A stretch of 64,000 nt of DNA from Rufibacter ruber (GTDB lineage: Bacteria > Bacteroidota > Bacteroidia > Cytophagales > Hymenobacteraceae): positions 1 to 64,000 of the forward strand of contig NZ_LRMM01000010.1 in assembly GCF_001647275.1 (NCBI RefSeq), given 5' to 3'. The notes beneath the pieces are model-generated. The model searched no databases and had not been told where the DNA came from. It was given only the letters and a program-made list of their open reading frames with translations. Position numbers and translations under genes: made by a program. This document shows, piece by piece, positions 36,606 through 44,530 of this stretch; the stretch's first letter is position 1, and every line of letters starts with the position of its first letter.

Positions 36606-37700
36606 TTACAACAATGCCATTCCGCCGCGGCGGTCAATTTTGCCGGTAGCCGTCTCAGGCAACCTTGGCAAGTAACCAAACTGCTTGGGAATCTCATATT
36701 TGCCCAGCTGTTCACTCAACATGCCTTTCAGGTTCTGCTCCTCCTCATCCGCAAGCGGACTTCCTTCCAACACAGCAATGAGCCGCTCGCCTAAACTTTC
36801 ATCTGGAAGGGCAGCGGCGAAGCACCGGCGGCTCATGCCGAGTTGGTGCAGCGCATCTTCCAACGCACTTTCCACCTTTTCCAGCTGCACCTTCACCCCG
36901 CCGGAGTTGATAGTATTATCGGCGCGGCCGAGCCATTTAAACGAATGCGCATCTATCATCTCCACGCGGTCATTGGTCACCAGCACCTCACCGCCGGTCA
37001 CATCAGCCATGATGGTGAGGCAGCCGCGTTCGTCCTGGCCGAGCGTCACTTCCGCCGGGGCGGTGTAGTAGTCTGTTCTCTCAGCGCCATTCAACCGCCG
37101 CACCGCTACGTGCGAAACCGTTTCGGTCATGCCATAGCTTTGGAACACGGGTACTTCCAGCGCCTGCACCGCCGCTTCCAGCTGTTTAGAGACTGGCGCG
37201 CCCCCAAGTAAAATGGCTTTCATGCGGTTCAGCAGCCCCACTTTCTCCGGCGTCTGCTCCAGAATGGTCTGCAGTTGCAGCGGCACCAGGGCCACAAAGT
37301 CAAACTCAGCCGCGGTGTCCACGCGCACCAGCGGGTTCCCCGATGGCTCTACGATGGTCATGTGCAGCTGCCCCACAAACCCGCGCACCAGCATCATCAT
37401 GCCGGCAATATACTCGGTGTTCAGGCAAACCAGCACCCGGTCTTCAGGTTGCAAATCAAACAGGCGAAGCGTGCGTTTGGCACTGGCTTCCATGCGGTCA
37501 CGGCTCAATTCCAGCCACTTGGGCGTGCCCGTGCTCCCCGACGTCTGAATAGCAAACTCCTGCACGCCCTGCAGCCAGTTTTTGCAGAACTCCAGCGTCT
37601 TGGCCTCATACCCGTCAATGGGAATGCTCTCCCGGAACGAGTAGTGCTGGATTTCGTCTAAGAAAAACTTCTTCTGGTTGAGCAGCAGGTGGTCTGGCAT
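36606..37700 (-). CDS. menE: o-Succinylbenzoate-CoA ligase (AMP-binding enzyme)
   Basis: Adds CoA to o-succinylbenzoate in menaquinone synthesis. The 364-residue enzyme has the ANL signature TSGSTGTPKWLEL, QSYGMTE, WLGRADNTINSGGVKVQLEKVE and the C-terminal lysine motif TGKIDRRG. It is shorter than the E. coli enzyme but near the usual Bacteroidota length. Assignment to MenE rests on the menB-menD-menF neighbours on the same strand. menC and menA, often nearby, are not in this window. Confidence 0.85.
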   Translation of the reverse strand: MPDHLLLNQKKFFLDEIQHYSFRESIPIDGYEAKTLEFCKNWLQGVQEFAIQTSGSTGTPKWLELSRDRMEASAKRTLRLFDLQPEDRVLVCLNTEYIAGMMMLVRGFVGQLHMTIVEPSGNPLVRVDTAAEFDFVALVPLQLQTILEQTPEKVGLLNRMKAILLGGAPVSKQLEAAVQALEVPVFQSYGMTETVSHVAVRRLNGAERTDYYTAPAEVTLGQDERGCLTIMADVTGGEVLVTNDRVEMIDAHSFKWLGRADNTINSGGVKVQLEKVESALEDALHQLGMSRRCFAAALPDESLGERLIAVLEGSPLADEEEQNLKGMLSEQLGKYEIPKQFGYLPRLPETATGKIDRRGGMALL

Positions 37701-37798
37701 AGGTGGGTATCAAGTAGTGCGTATCAAGTAGCAAGACAAACGAATAAATTCAATTGTCAAGTGCTATACGCAAAGAAACAGAAACCTGTAAAAGAAAG

Positions 37799-37840
37799 CG
37801 GAGCAGTTTTCAGGTTTTAGCCTAGAACTGCTCCGTTTTC
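37799..37840. terminator. Hairpin upstream of menE
   Basis: Perfect 10-bp stem CGGAGCAGTT / AACTGCTCCG around a 17-nt loop, with TTTTC on the plus side. Given the minus-strand genes around it, it would lie between menB and menE. Confidence 0.55.
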
Positions 37841-37856
37841 TAATTTCTAAACTTTA

Positions 37857-38042
37857 GGCATGCATTCCGTCCCCCTTTGAAGGCCCGGGATGACTAAGGC
37901 CGCTCTAGACCCTCTAACTTTAATCAAGCGGAATGGAAAATCAATTCTCGGAAATGCGTGGCACTGCACGAGTAAATCTGCACGAGTAATCATCCCCCTA
38001 CCCCCCCTTCAAAGGGGGACGGAATGCGTGCCTAATTTTCAA
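37857..38042. repeat. 186-bp intergenic element with 27-bp terminal inverted repeats
   Basis: GCATTCCGTCCCCCTTTGAA (from 37862) pairs with its complement ending at 38037. The perfect part is 22 bp, and with one mismatch the arms extend to 27 bp (37857-37883 and 38016-38042). The inner part carries a direct repeat TGCACGAGTAA (two copies near 37966-37988). No coding capacity. It looks like a small non-autonomous element or a large hairpin. Confidence 0.7.
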
Positions 38043-38121
38043 GAAAATGACTTCACAGGCTAATTGTGCTCTACTCAAACCAAAAGTCTTGCTACGTCGC
38101 GATACGCGATACACGATACAC

Positions 38122-38946
38122 TTAAGGGAACTTAGGATACTTAGAGAAATCCGGTTTGCGCTTCTCCAGGAATGCGTTTTTGCCTTCCTTGGCTTCGTCT
38201 GAAAGATAGTATAGCAAGGTAGCATCACCGGCCAGTTGCTGCACGCCGGCCTGACCGTCAAGTTCGGCGTTGAAAGAGGCTTTGAGCATGCGCAGGGCCA
38301 ACGGGCTTTTCTCCAGAATCTTCTGGCACCACTCCACCGTGGTTTCCTCCAATTGCTCCAGCGGCACCACTTTGTTCACCAGGCCCATGTCCAGGGCTTC
38401 CTGCGCGTTGTATTGGTCGCAGAGGTACCAGATCTCCCGTGCTTTCTTCTGGCCTACAATGCGGGCCAGGTAAGACGCCCCAAAACCACCGTCAAAGGAA
38501 CCTACTTTGGGTCCTGTCTGTCCGAAGCGGGCGTTCTCCGCGGCAATAGATAAGTCGCAGACCACGTGCAGCACGTGCCCGCCGCCAATGGCCCAGCCGG
38601 CCACCATGGCAATCACGGGCTTGGGGATGCGTCTGATTTGCATCTGCAGGTCCAGCACGTTCAGGCGCGGAACGGTGTCTTCACCCACGTAGCCGCCGTG
38701 GCCGCGCACGCTCTGGTCGCCGCCCGAACAGAAGGCTTTCCCGCCCTCGCCAGTCAGGATTATCACGCCAATGTCTGAGTTGTCGCGGCAGATGTTCATG
38801 GCGTCAATCATCTCGGCCACAGTGCGCGGCGTGAACGCGTTGTGCACCTGCGGACGGTTGATGCTGATCTTGGCGATGCCGTTGTAGAACTGGAACAGAA
38901 TCTCCTGGTATTCTTTGATGGTGCTCCAAGTGTAGTTGCTTTCCAT
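38122..38946 (-). CDS. menB: 1,4-Dihydroxy-2-naphthoyl-CoA synthase
   Basis: Closes the second ring of naphthoquinone in menaquinone synthesis. The 274-residue crotonase-fold enzyme has [42 protein letters not shown] (MenB-specific Gly-rich loop), [33 protein letters not shown] and the C-terminal [13 protein letters not shown] typical of MenB. Length is normal. Intergenic repeats separate it from menE and menD, so it may be transcribed on its own from the -7 box at 39042. Confidence 0.95.
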   Translation of the reverse strand: MESNYTWSTIKEYQEILFQFYNGIAKISINRPQVHNAFTPRTVAEMIDAMNICRDNSDIGVIILTGEGGKAFCSGGDQSVRGHGGYVGEDTVPRLNVLDLQMQIRRIPKPVIAMVAGWAIGGGHVLHVVCDLSIAAENARFGQTGPKVGSFDGGFGASYLARIVGQKKAREIWYLCDQYNAQEALDMGLVNKVVPLEQLEETTVEWCQKILEKSPLALRMLKASFNAELDGQAGVQQLAGDATLLYYLSDEAKEGKNAFLEKRKPDFSKYPKFP

Positions 38947-39041
38947 AACTTGTTTTTTATAAATCAGGCTCCCGCCCGAAATTTAACAGTTGGTTCTTCT
39001 GAGGAACGTACGAAACCGAACGGTTTTCCGCCGCCCCGGCG

Positions 39042-39049
39042 CAAAGGTA
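39042..39049 (-). promoter_or_regulatory. -7 promoter box of menB
   Basis: TACCTTTG on the minus strand is a perfect TAnnTTTG box, 95 bp before the menB start. No -33 box was identified. Confidence 0.4.
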
Positions 39050-39097
39050 TTGAACCCGGCGGTCATTTCGTAACTTGAAACCAGCAGCTGGGCATTT

Positions 39098-39137
39098 CTG
39101 TTTTCGGCCTCCTTTCTGAAAACGAGGCCAAAAACGG
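39098..39137. repeat. HP40 palindrome copy
   Basis: Left arm CTGTTTTCGGCCTC, right arm GAGGCCAAAAACGG, centre CTTTCTGAAAAC. The inner C-G end (CTC/GAG instead of CTG/CAG) has changed on both arms, which keeps the pairing. Confidence 0.85.
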
Positions 39138-39369
39138 GAATCAGGGGAACAGTTCCATGAAAGTAGTGCACCGTTCGTTCCTCCTGCGCTTCAATCCTAT
39201 TTCTGAACATTCACCACGCCTTCCCACTTTTTTTAGTCATTCTGAAAGGAACCGGTGGGCGAACTAGATGTCTTTTTATAATACGTTACTGCCGCTTGCC
39301 GCCAAGATTCTTCCAGAAGGACCAAGGGGAAAAGCCATGCCCCAAAGCGCAATTATCTGCTTTTGTCTG

Positions 39370-39594
39370 CGCTATTCGGGATTTGCAATCTTCCGCTATT
39401 CGGGATTTGCAATCCCGAATTTGATTACCTGCGGATTTGCAATCCGCGGCGCGTGCTGTTCAAAAGTGCCGAGACGGGGATTACAAATCCCCCAGTTATT
39501 TGCTTCCGGATTACAAATCCGGAAGAGCGTTTAGCAGAATATGGCGCGGAAGTTACTTCCGTGACTTACGGTTAGGAAGTGACTTCCGCGCCAT
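39370..39594. repeat. Cluster of five palindromes with variable arms
   Basis: Palindromes with core GGATTTGCAATCC or its TTACAAA variant: 39398-39420 (ATTCGGGATT arm), 39431-39447 (GCGGATT arm), 39476-39492 (GGGGATT arm), 39503-39525 (CTTCCGGATT arm). A longer hairpin at 39541-39594 has outer arms ATGGCGCGGAAGT / ACTTCCGCGCCAT. A 21-bp direct repeat occurs at 39370-39390 and 39394-39414. The arms differ between copies, yet each pairs perfectly with itself. No gene lies here. Confidence 0.85.
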
Positions 39595-39620
39595 AGTTGA
39601 AAAACCTAGTGAAACGGTTT

Positions 39621-39660
39621 CTGTTTTTGCCCTCATTTCTGGAAAAGAGGCCGAAAACGG
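39621..39660. repeat. HP40 palindrome copy next to menD
   Basis: Left arm CTGTTTTTGCCCTC, right arm GAGGCCGAAAACGG. The CTC/GAG inner end is shared with the copy at 39098. TTT/AAA flanks extend it. It lies 9 bp from the menD stop codon. Confidence 0.8.
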
Positions 39661-39669
39661 AAATCACCT

Positions 39670-41382
39670 TTATCCCAGCTTTATTCCCTGTACCGCTTTC
39701 CGGTACTCCGCAAAAATCTCGTAGTTCTCCGGGCTGCTGGTTTCTAGCTCTAAGAGTTGCGGCCCCGCCGATGGGTCAAAGAAACCGGTCAAAGCTTCTT
39801 GCAGTGAAACCGAGTCTGTCACTTTCAAATAACCCAGCCCCATGTCTTCGGCGGTTTTCTGGGCGGTTTGGCGTTGCTCGGTCTCAAAGAAGGGCCGTAA
39901 CTCAGGCTGACTTCTGGGTCCTTCAATCATTCTAAAGATGCCGCCGCCGTGGTTGTTGAGCACAACAATGCGCAGGTTCTGGGGCAGGTCATTGTGCCAG
40001 AGCGCGTTGCGGTCATACAGAAACGCCATGTCTCCCGTCACCAGCGTCACCAGTTTGTCGGTGCTCAACGCCGAGCCAACCGCGGTACTGGTGCTGCCGT
40101 CAATGCCGCTGGTGCCGCGGTTGGCAAAGACCTCCACGCCTGGGTTTTCGGCCACGCCGATGAGGTTGGCGTAGCGCACGCTCATGCTGTTGGCCAGGTG
40201 CAAAAGACTGTTCTGAGGCAGATTCCGCAACACCTGGTAACACGCGTTGAACTCTGAAAATGGGCTGTTTTCCTGAAAACGCATCAAAACCGACTTCGCG
40301 GTAGCGTTCAGTTCATGCCAGGCTTGGGTAAACGCGGGAGTTACTTGCAACCCTGTTTCCTGCTGCGTCAACTGCTCAAAAAACGTCTGCGGCTGCGTTC
40401 GGATGATGCGGGTGAGTTTCTGGAAGGTATCGGCTACCATGCCCGCCGGTTGCACGTGCCAATGGGCCATTCCCTGCTGCTGGCGCAAGAACAGTTTCAG
40501 GTTCTTGGAGATAAGTGATTTATGGAACGTAATGAGTAAATCTGGCTTGAGCGCCTCCTCGGTTTGCAGGTGTTTGGCTCCCAGAAACACGTCATGGTAG
40601 TTGATGGTTTCGCCATCGGCTTGCTGGTTGCTGATGGTGTCTGCCACAAACACAGCTCCGGTGGCGCGGCAGAAGTTCTGGATGACGGCGTGCAGCGCAT
40701 CGTCTTTCCTGCCTTGCCCGGCCACCACCAGCACGCGCTTGTATGTTTTCAATTCAGTTGCCAACTGTTGCCAAACCTCGGCCGGCAGGCCGAAAGCAGA
40801 AGGCAGTTCCTCTATGATTTTCACATCACTGGAAAACGCGAACACCTCCCCTTCCTCGGGGTAAAAAGGTTCGCGCAGCGGAATATTGAGATGCACGGGA
40901 CCTTCCGGAAAAGCGGTGGCTTCGTTAAAGGCTTCATTGATTAAACGGTTGGCGTGCCATTGGGAATCTGCGTGCGACGTATCTACCGGGAAATCCAGGC
41001 TGCGCTTCACGTGGCCGCCGTAGATGTGGCTCTGCCGGATGGTTTGGCCGTCCAGCTGGTCAATCCACTCGGGCGGTCTATCAGCGGTGAGCACCAACAG
41101 CGGAATGTTCTGGTAGAAAGCCTCGGCCACGGCGGGCGCGTAGTTGTAGGCGGCAGTGCCAGAGGTGCAGACCAGCACCACCGGCTTGCCCGTCTGCTGC
41201 GCGATGCCCAGCCCAATGAAGGCGGCGCTGCGTTCATCTGGCACCGTGCGTACCCGCAGTTGCGGGTGACGGGCAAAGGCCAGTGTGAGCGGTGCGCAGC
41301 GCGAGCCCGGCGAAAGCACCACGTCCTGCACACCTTTGCGGGCGCAGATTTCGGCTATGTCAATGACGGCTTGTAAAATCAT
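39670..41382 (-). CDS. menD: 2-Succinyl-5-enolpyruvyl-6-hydroxy-3-cyclohexene-1-carboxylate synthase
   Basis: Thiamin diphosphate enzyme that joins isochorismate and 2-oxoglutarate. The 570-residue protein has the three ThDP-enzyme domains: VVLSPGSRCAPLTLAF with the conserved Glu in DERSAAFIGLG, a middle domain, and GTSGIDGSTSTAVG with the ThDP motif GDMAFLYD to NNHGGGIF. Length is normal. It overlaps menF by 4 bp (ATGA), so the two are translationally coupled. A weak HP40-like stretch lies within it near 40262-40295. Confidence 0.95.
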   Translation of the reverse strand: MILQAVIDIAEICARKGVQDVVLSPGSRCAPLTLAFARHPQLRVRTVPDERSAAFIGLGIAQQTGKPVVLVCTSGTAAYNYAPAVAEAFYQNIPLLVLTADRPPEWIDQLDGQTIRQSHIYGGHVKRSLDFPVDTSHADSQWHANRLINEAFNEATAFPEGPVHLNIPLREPFYPEEGEVFAFSSDVKIIEELPSAFGLPAEVWQQLATELKTYKRVLVVAGQGRKDDALHAVIQNFCRATGAVFVADTISNQQADGETINYHDVFLGAKHLQTEEALKPDLLITFHKSLISKNLKLFLRQQQGMAHWHVQPAGMVADTFQKLTRIIRTQPQTFFEQLTQQETGLQVTPAFTQAWHELNATAKSVLMRFQENSPFSEFNACYQVLRNLPQNSLLHLANSMSVRYANLIGVAENPGVEVFANRGTSGIDGSTSTAVGSALSTDKLVTLVTGDMAFLYDRNALWHNDLPQNLRIVVLNNHGGGIFRMIEGPRSQPELRPFFETEQRQTAQKTAEDMGLGYLKVTDSVSLQEALTGFFDPSAGPQLLELETSSPENYEIFAEYRKAVQGIKLG

Positions 41383-42605
41383 GATTCAGAGGCTTGGAAA
41401 AGGCGCAGCACGGTCTGCATTTTGAGTTCGGTCTCCTGCCATTCTTTGGCGGGGTTGGAGTCAGCGGTCATGCCGGCGCCGGCGTAGGCGGTCACGGTCT
41501 CTTTCCTTACTTCCGCACAGCGGAGGTTCACAAACAGGTTGGTCTCCTGCCCCAGCTGTACCGGTCCCAGAAACCCGCTGTAGTACCGGCGGTCGTGCTG
41601 CTCCAGTTCATTTATCATTTTCAGGGCCGCGGCTTTGGGCATTCCGCCCACGGCGGAAGTGGGGTGCAACAGTTCCAGCATCTGGGAACCCAATTGCGGA
41701 AATCCAACTTCGTCCATGGCCGCACTATAATCGGTTTTGAGGTGCAGCAGATTTCCGGCGGCTATGGTTCTGGGCCCCGCCTCCACGTATTCGCGCAGCC
41801 GGAGGTGTTTGAAACAGCTGATGATGTAGCGCTGCACCAAGGCCTGTTCCTCAATTTCCTTCTGCCGCCAGATGGCATCGGCGGGCGTGAGGCCGTCGGT
41901 GATGGGTTGCGTTCCGGCCAAGGCCACCGTTCTGAACACGCGGTGGCGGTCAATCTGCACTAAAACCTCTGGCGTAGCGCCCAGCCACGTGCCAATGCCC
42001 GGAATGGCCACCAACGAGACGAAAGCCGTGGGGTACAGTTGGGTGAGGTGGTCAAAGGTCTGCAACAGGTCAAACCCCTCAAACAGCGGCAGCGTTTTGG
42101 TTCTGGACAGCACCACCTTCTCCAGACAGCCCGCCTGCATGGCACTCACCGCCGCGGCCACCGTCTGCTCAAACGCATCTCGCCTAATAGCGGAAACGGT
42201 GCCCTGCGGGTGCTGCGCCCAGTTCTGTAACGGCTGGCTTTCCTGTTTTTGGCCTGTTTTCGCCAAAACAGCCCGAAAACGCTCTGGCAAATCTATAGTG
42301 TTGACTTCTACGTTTTCATCGGCTTTGCCGCAGTAATAGATATCTGCGGGCAGGAAATTAATAGGAGATGTTGGGGAAACCTGGAACGGGTGGAAAGCAA
42401 ATCCTTTTCCCGGGCCTTCCAGCGGCGGCAAAGAATTCTCCGTTTCCTTGGCCACCAGTGCCTGTACGTGTTGCGTATTGGGCAGCCGCCAGAGAGCAGT
42501 GGGGAGTTCAGCTTGAGCGGCAGCTTTAAACAATGAAAAAGAAATCTCCTGCGGCGAAAGGCCGGCAGTGGATTGGTGGATTGAGGAAGAAATATTGTCG
42601 GGCAT
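41379..42605 (-). CDS. menF: Isochorismate synthase
   Basis: Converts chorismate to isochorismate, the first menaquinone-specific step. The 408-residue protein has an N-terminal variable part and a chorismate-binding domain from about residue 135 (GCLEKVVLSRTK, TWLGATPEVLV, LAGTQPI, LLHPTSAVGGMPK, YAGAGMTADSNPAKEW). Residues 109-122 (RFRAVLAKTGQKQE) are encoded by an HP40 palindrome at 42243-42281, in the linker just before the catalytic domain. The reading frame stays open through it. The gene leads the menF-menD pair. Confidence 0.93.
   Translation of the reverse strand: MPDNISSSIHQSTAGLSPQEISFSLFKAAAQAELPTALWRLPNTQHVQALVAKETENSLPPLEGPGKGFAFHPFQVSPTSPINFLPADIYYCGKADENVEVNTIDLPERFRAVLAKTGQKQESQPLQNWAQHPQGTVSAIRRDAFEQTVAAAVSAMQAGCLEKVVLSRTKTLPLFEGFDLLQTFDHLTQLYPTAFVSLVAIPGIGTWLGATPEVLVQIDRHRVFRTVALAGTQPITDGLTPADAIWRQKEIEEQALVQRYIISCFKHLRLREYVEAGPRTIAAGNLLHLKTDYSAAMDEVGFPQLGSQMLELLHPTSAVGGMPKAAALKMINELEQHDRRYYSGFLGPVQLGQETNLFVNLRCAEVRKETVTAYAGAGMTADSNPAKEWQETELKMQTVLRLFQASES
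42243..42281. repeat. HP40 palindrome copy inside menF
   Basis: Left arm CTGTTTTTGGCCTG, right arm CAGCCCGAAAACG, centre TTTTCGCCAAAA. It is the only convincing copy inside a gene. In the menF frame it encodes RFRAVLAKTGQKQE. Confidence 0.88.
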
Positions 42606-42682
42606 GGAATGTTAAGGTTGGCTCTGCTGCCCGTTTTGTTAGGCACATGCGCTTTGAAATTTTTAGTTTCTACGGCATCTAT

Positions 42683-43036
42683 TTACTGATGTACAATAAT
42701 TTCATCACGGGTCATTTCCACCAAATCATGGTGTTTTAATAATCTCTGCAGCAACGCAAGATTCTTCTCAAATAAAGCCAGCAGTCCTTGGTTCTTTAGG
42801 TTCCCTGTTTTCAAAAGGAGTAGCTTTGGCGGCTCTTTCTTAATGATATAGGATTTGAGAAAATCGGTGTCTTTGGTGATGACAATTCGCTCCTGCTCTT
42901 TTGCCAAACGGGCAATCAAGCCGTCTTTCGTAGCATTCTTTTCGGGTAAATCCAGCGTATGCACAGAATCAACTCCTTGATTCTTAAAGAACTCAGAAAG
43001 GCTTTTAGGCAGCTGAGCATCTACCAAAAACTTCAT
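42683..43036 (-). CDS. DUF5615 PIN-like protein, probable toxin
   Basis: A 117-residue protein starting MKFLVDAQLPKSLSEFF, the typical DUF5615 (Mut7-C-like PIN fold) start with an early catalytic Asp, and continuing with VDSVHTLDLP, ITKDTDFL and a C-terminal helix. Such proteins pair with DUF433 proteins and are regarded as VapC45-like toxins. It overlaps the DUF433 gene by 4 bp. The pair sits downstream of the thioesterase and upstream of menF on the same strand. Confidence 0.85.
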   Translation of the reverse strand: MKFLVDAQLPKSLSEFFKNQGVDSVHTLDLPEKNATKDGLIARLAKEQERIVITKDTDFLKSYIIKKEPPKLLLLKTGNLKNQGLLALFEKNLALLQRLLKHHDLVEMTRDEIIVHQ

Positions 43037-43269
43037 GAGGCAATGCGGTACACGCCCTTCACCTGCAACACTTTAGCGGCGTACTGCAGACACGCCAGAA
43101 AATCTTCCCGCTCCAAATCTGGGTAATCTTCCAATAGTTCTTCAATGGTCATGCCTGCGGCCAAGAGTTCCAGCATGTTCTCCACGGGGTAGCGCAATCC
43201 CCTGATGGTAGGCTTGCCGTGGCAGATGTCCGGGTCAATGGTAATGCGGTTAATCAGTTCTTCCTGCAT
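43033..43269 (-). CDS. DUF433 protein, probable antitoxin
   Basis: A 78-residue protein with the DUF433 pattern RITIDPDICHGKPTIRGLRYPVENMLELLAAGMTIEELLEDYPDL, which forms a helix-turn-helix-type DNA-binding domain. It is the upstream partner of the DUF5615 gene (4-bp overlap), the usual order for these antitoxin-toxin pairs. It may repress its own promoter. The role is inferred from family and arrangement. Confidence 0.87.
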   Translation of the reverse strand: MQEELINRITIDPDICHGKPTIRGLRYPVENMLELLAAGMTIEELLEDYPDLEREDFLACLQYAAKVLQVKGVYRIAS

Positions 43270-43302
43270 GAGCTAGGCTTAATATTGGTGCAACGCAAAA
43301 AT

Positions 43303-43728
43303 CTATTTCACTTTATCCAAAACGGCCATGGTAATGCGGCTAATACACACCAAATCGCCGGCCTCTGAGGTAATACGTATTTCCCAGACCTGGGTCTTGC
43401 GCCCCACATGCACGGCCGTGGCCTTGCCATAGACAAACCCGCTACGCACACTCTTGATGTGGTTGGCGTTGATTTCCAGCCCCACGCAGTACTGCTTCTC
43501 CAAATCCAGGAACATGGTGGCAGCTACACTCCCCAGTGTTTCGGCCAGGGCCACTGAGGCGCCGCCGTGCAACAGGCCCATGGGCTGATGCGTGCGGTGG
43601 TCAACGGGCATGCGGCCAATTAAATAATCATCGCCAATTTCTGTGTATTCCATCCCCAGGTGCTCTCCTAACGTATTCTTGTTCCAGGCGTTGAGTTGCT
43701 CCAGGGTGAGGTCGCGGCGTTTTTTCAT
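43303..43728 (-). CDS. Hotdog-fold thioesterase (PaaI/MenI-like)
   Basis: A 141-residue acyl-CoA thioesterase. The family motif MGLLHGGASVALAETLGS contains the His-Gly-Gly and active-site Glu; NANHIKSVRSGFV follows. E. coli MenI (YdiI), which hydrolyses 1,4-dihydroxy-2-naphthoyl-CoA, belongs here. The position upstream of menF-menD-menB-menE on the same strand makes this role likely. That part is an inference. It is divergent from the histidine phosphatase gene. Confidence 0.85.
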   Translation of the reverse strand: MKKRRDLTLEQLNAWNKNTLGEHLGMEYTEIGDDYLIGRMPVDHRTHQPMGLLHGGASVALAETLGSVAATMFLDLEKQYCVGLEINANHIKSVRSGFVYGKATAVHVGRKTQVWEIRITSEAGDLVCISRITMAVLDKVK

Positions 43729-43778
43729 GGGTAGTATTGGGAATAATGGCCTATCTTGGGCCGCAAATTAGCGTAAAA

Positions 43779-44393
43779 TTGAGCCTCAAAAAAATATACC
43801 TCATCCGGCACGGCCAAACCGACCTCAACCTGCAAGGGATTGTGCAAGGCAGCGGCGTAGACAGTTCCCTCAATGAAACCGGCCGCTGGCAGGCCGACAA
43901 ATTCTTCCAGGCGTACCAGCACGTGAAATTCGATAAAATCTACACCTCGGCGCTGCAGCGCAGCGTGCAGAGTGTGCAGCCATTCATTGACTTGGGCATT
44001 CCGTTTGAGCAGCACGCAGGGCTGAACGAAATCTGCTGGGGACACCGGGAGGGCACCAGAATCACCCCTGAGGAGGACGCCTATTACTATGAGATGCTGG
44101 AGCGCTGGAACCAGGGCGAAACCCACCTGCCCATTGAGGGCGGCGAAAGCCCGGAACAGGTGGCCGAGCGGCAGAAACCGGTGATGGAATTGATTCTGTC
44201 ACGGCCCGAGGAACAAACCATTCTTATCTGCATGCACGGCCGTGCCATGCGGGTGCTGCTGGCGTGGCTCCTGCACTACCCGCTCTACCAGATGGACCGC
44301 TTCACCCACCACAACCTCTGCCTCTATGAGCTGAACCACACGGGCACCATGTTTTGGGTGGAGAAGTTTGACGATGTCTCACATCTGGGCTGA
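43779..44393 (+). CDS. Histidine phosphatase (phosphoglycerate mutase-like)
   Basis: A 204-residue protein with the catalytic motif IYLIRHGQTDLN near the N-terminus, the second motif QEE-like acid in HAGLNEICWGHREG and the second His in ICMHGRAMRVLL. It acts on a small phosphorylated substrate that sequence cannot name (2-phosphoglycerate, alpha-ribazole phosphate or others). The TTG at 43779 gives the usual family start; an ATG at 43746 would add 11 residues and would cover a -7-like sequence at 43752. Confidence 0.85.
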   Translation: MSLKKIYLIRHGQTDLNLQGIVQGSGVDSSLNETGRWQADKFFQAYQHVKFDKIYTSALQRSVQSVQPFIDLGIPFEQHAGLNEICWGHREGTRITPEEDAYYYEMLERWNQGETHLPIEGGESPEQVAERQKPVMELILSRPEEQTILICMHGRAMRVLLAWLLHYPLYQMDRFTHHNLCLYELNHTGTMFWVEKFDDVSHLG

Positions 44394-44411
44394 GTTTCAG
44401 GAACAACTTTT

Positions 44412-44450
44412 CCGTTTTCGGCCTGTTTTTCTGAAAATAGCTCAAAAACG
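44412..44450. repeat. HP40 palindrome copy
   Basis: Left arm CCGTTTTCGGCCTG, right arm TAGCTCAAAAACG, centre TTTTTCTGAAAA. It is 18 bp after the histidine phosphatase gene and 25 bp before the next promoter. Confidence 0.82.
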
Positions 44451-44474
44451 ACTTTACATTCTCTTACCACCATA

Positions 44475-44506
44475 TTTGTATTAGAGCATTTTTGCCTCTA
44501 TTTTTG
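44475..44506 (+). promoter_or_regulatory. Promoter of the dihydrolipoamide acetyltransferase gene
   Basis: TTTG (44475-44478), a 20-bp spacer and TATTTTTG (44499-44506) match the Bacteroidota -33/-7 promoter. The start codon is 24 bp further on. Confidence 0.65.
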
Positions 44507-44530
44507 AAGCCTTAAAACTGAGCAAATACT

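Noticed and set aside
38098-38121. Short repeats of CGATAC between menB and the 186-bp element
   Set aside because: A run of near-repeats (GATACGCGATACACGATACA) is visible, but it is only about 20 bp long and shows no further structure.
39370-39594. CRISPR array
   Set aside because: The units are palindromes of varying length with irregular spacing and overlapping arms, without uniform spacers, and there are no cas genes.
40262-40295. HP40-like sequence inside menD
   Set aside because: The left half and centre match (GGGCTGTTTTCCTGAAAAC), but the right arm does not pair and the outer left arm is absent. It could be chance or an old remnant, and I did not count it as a copy.
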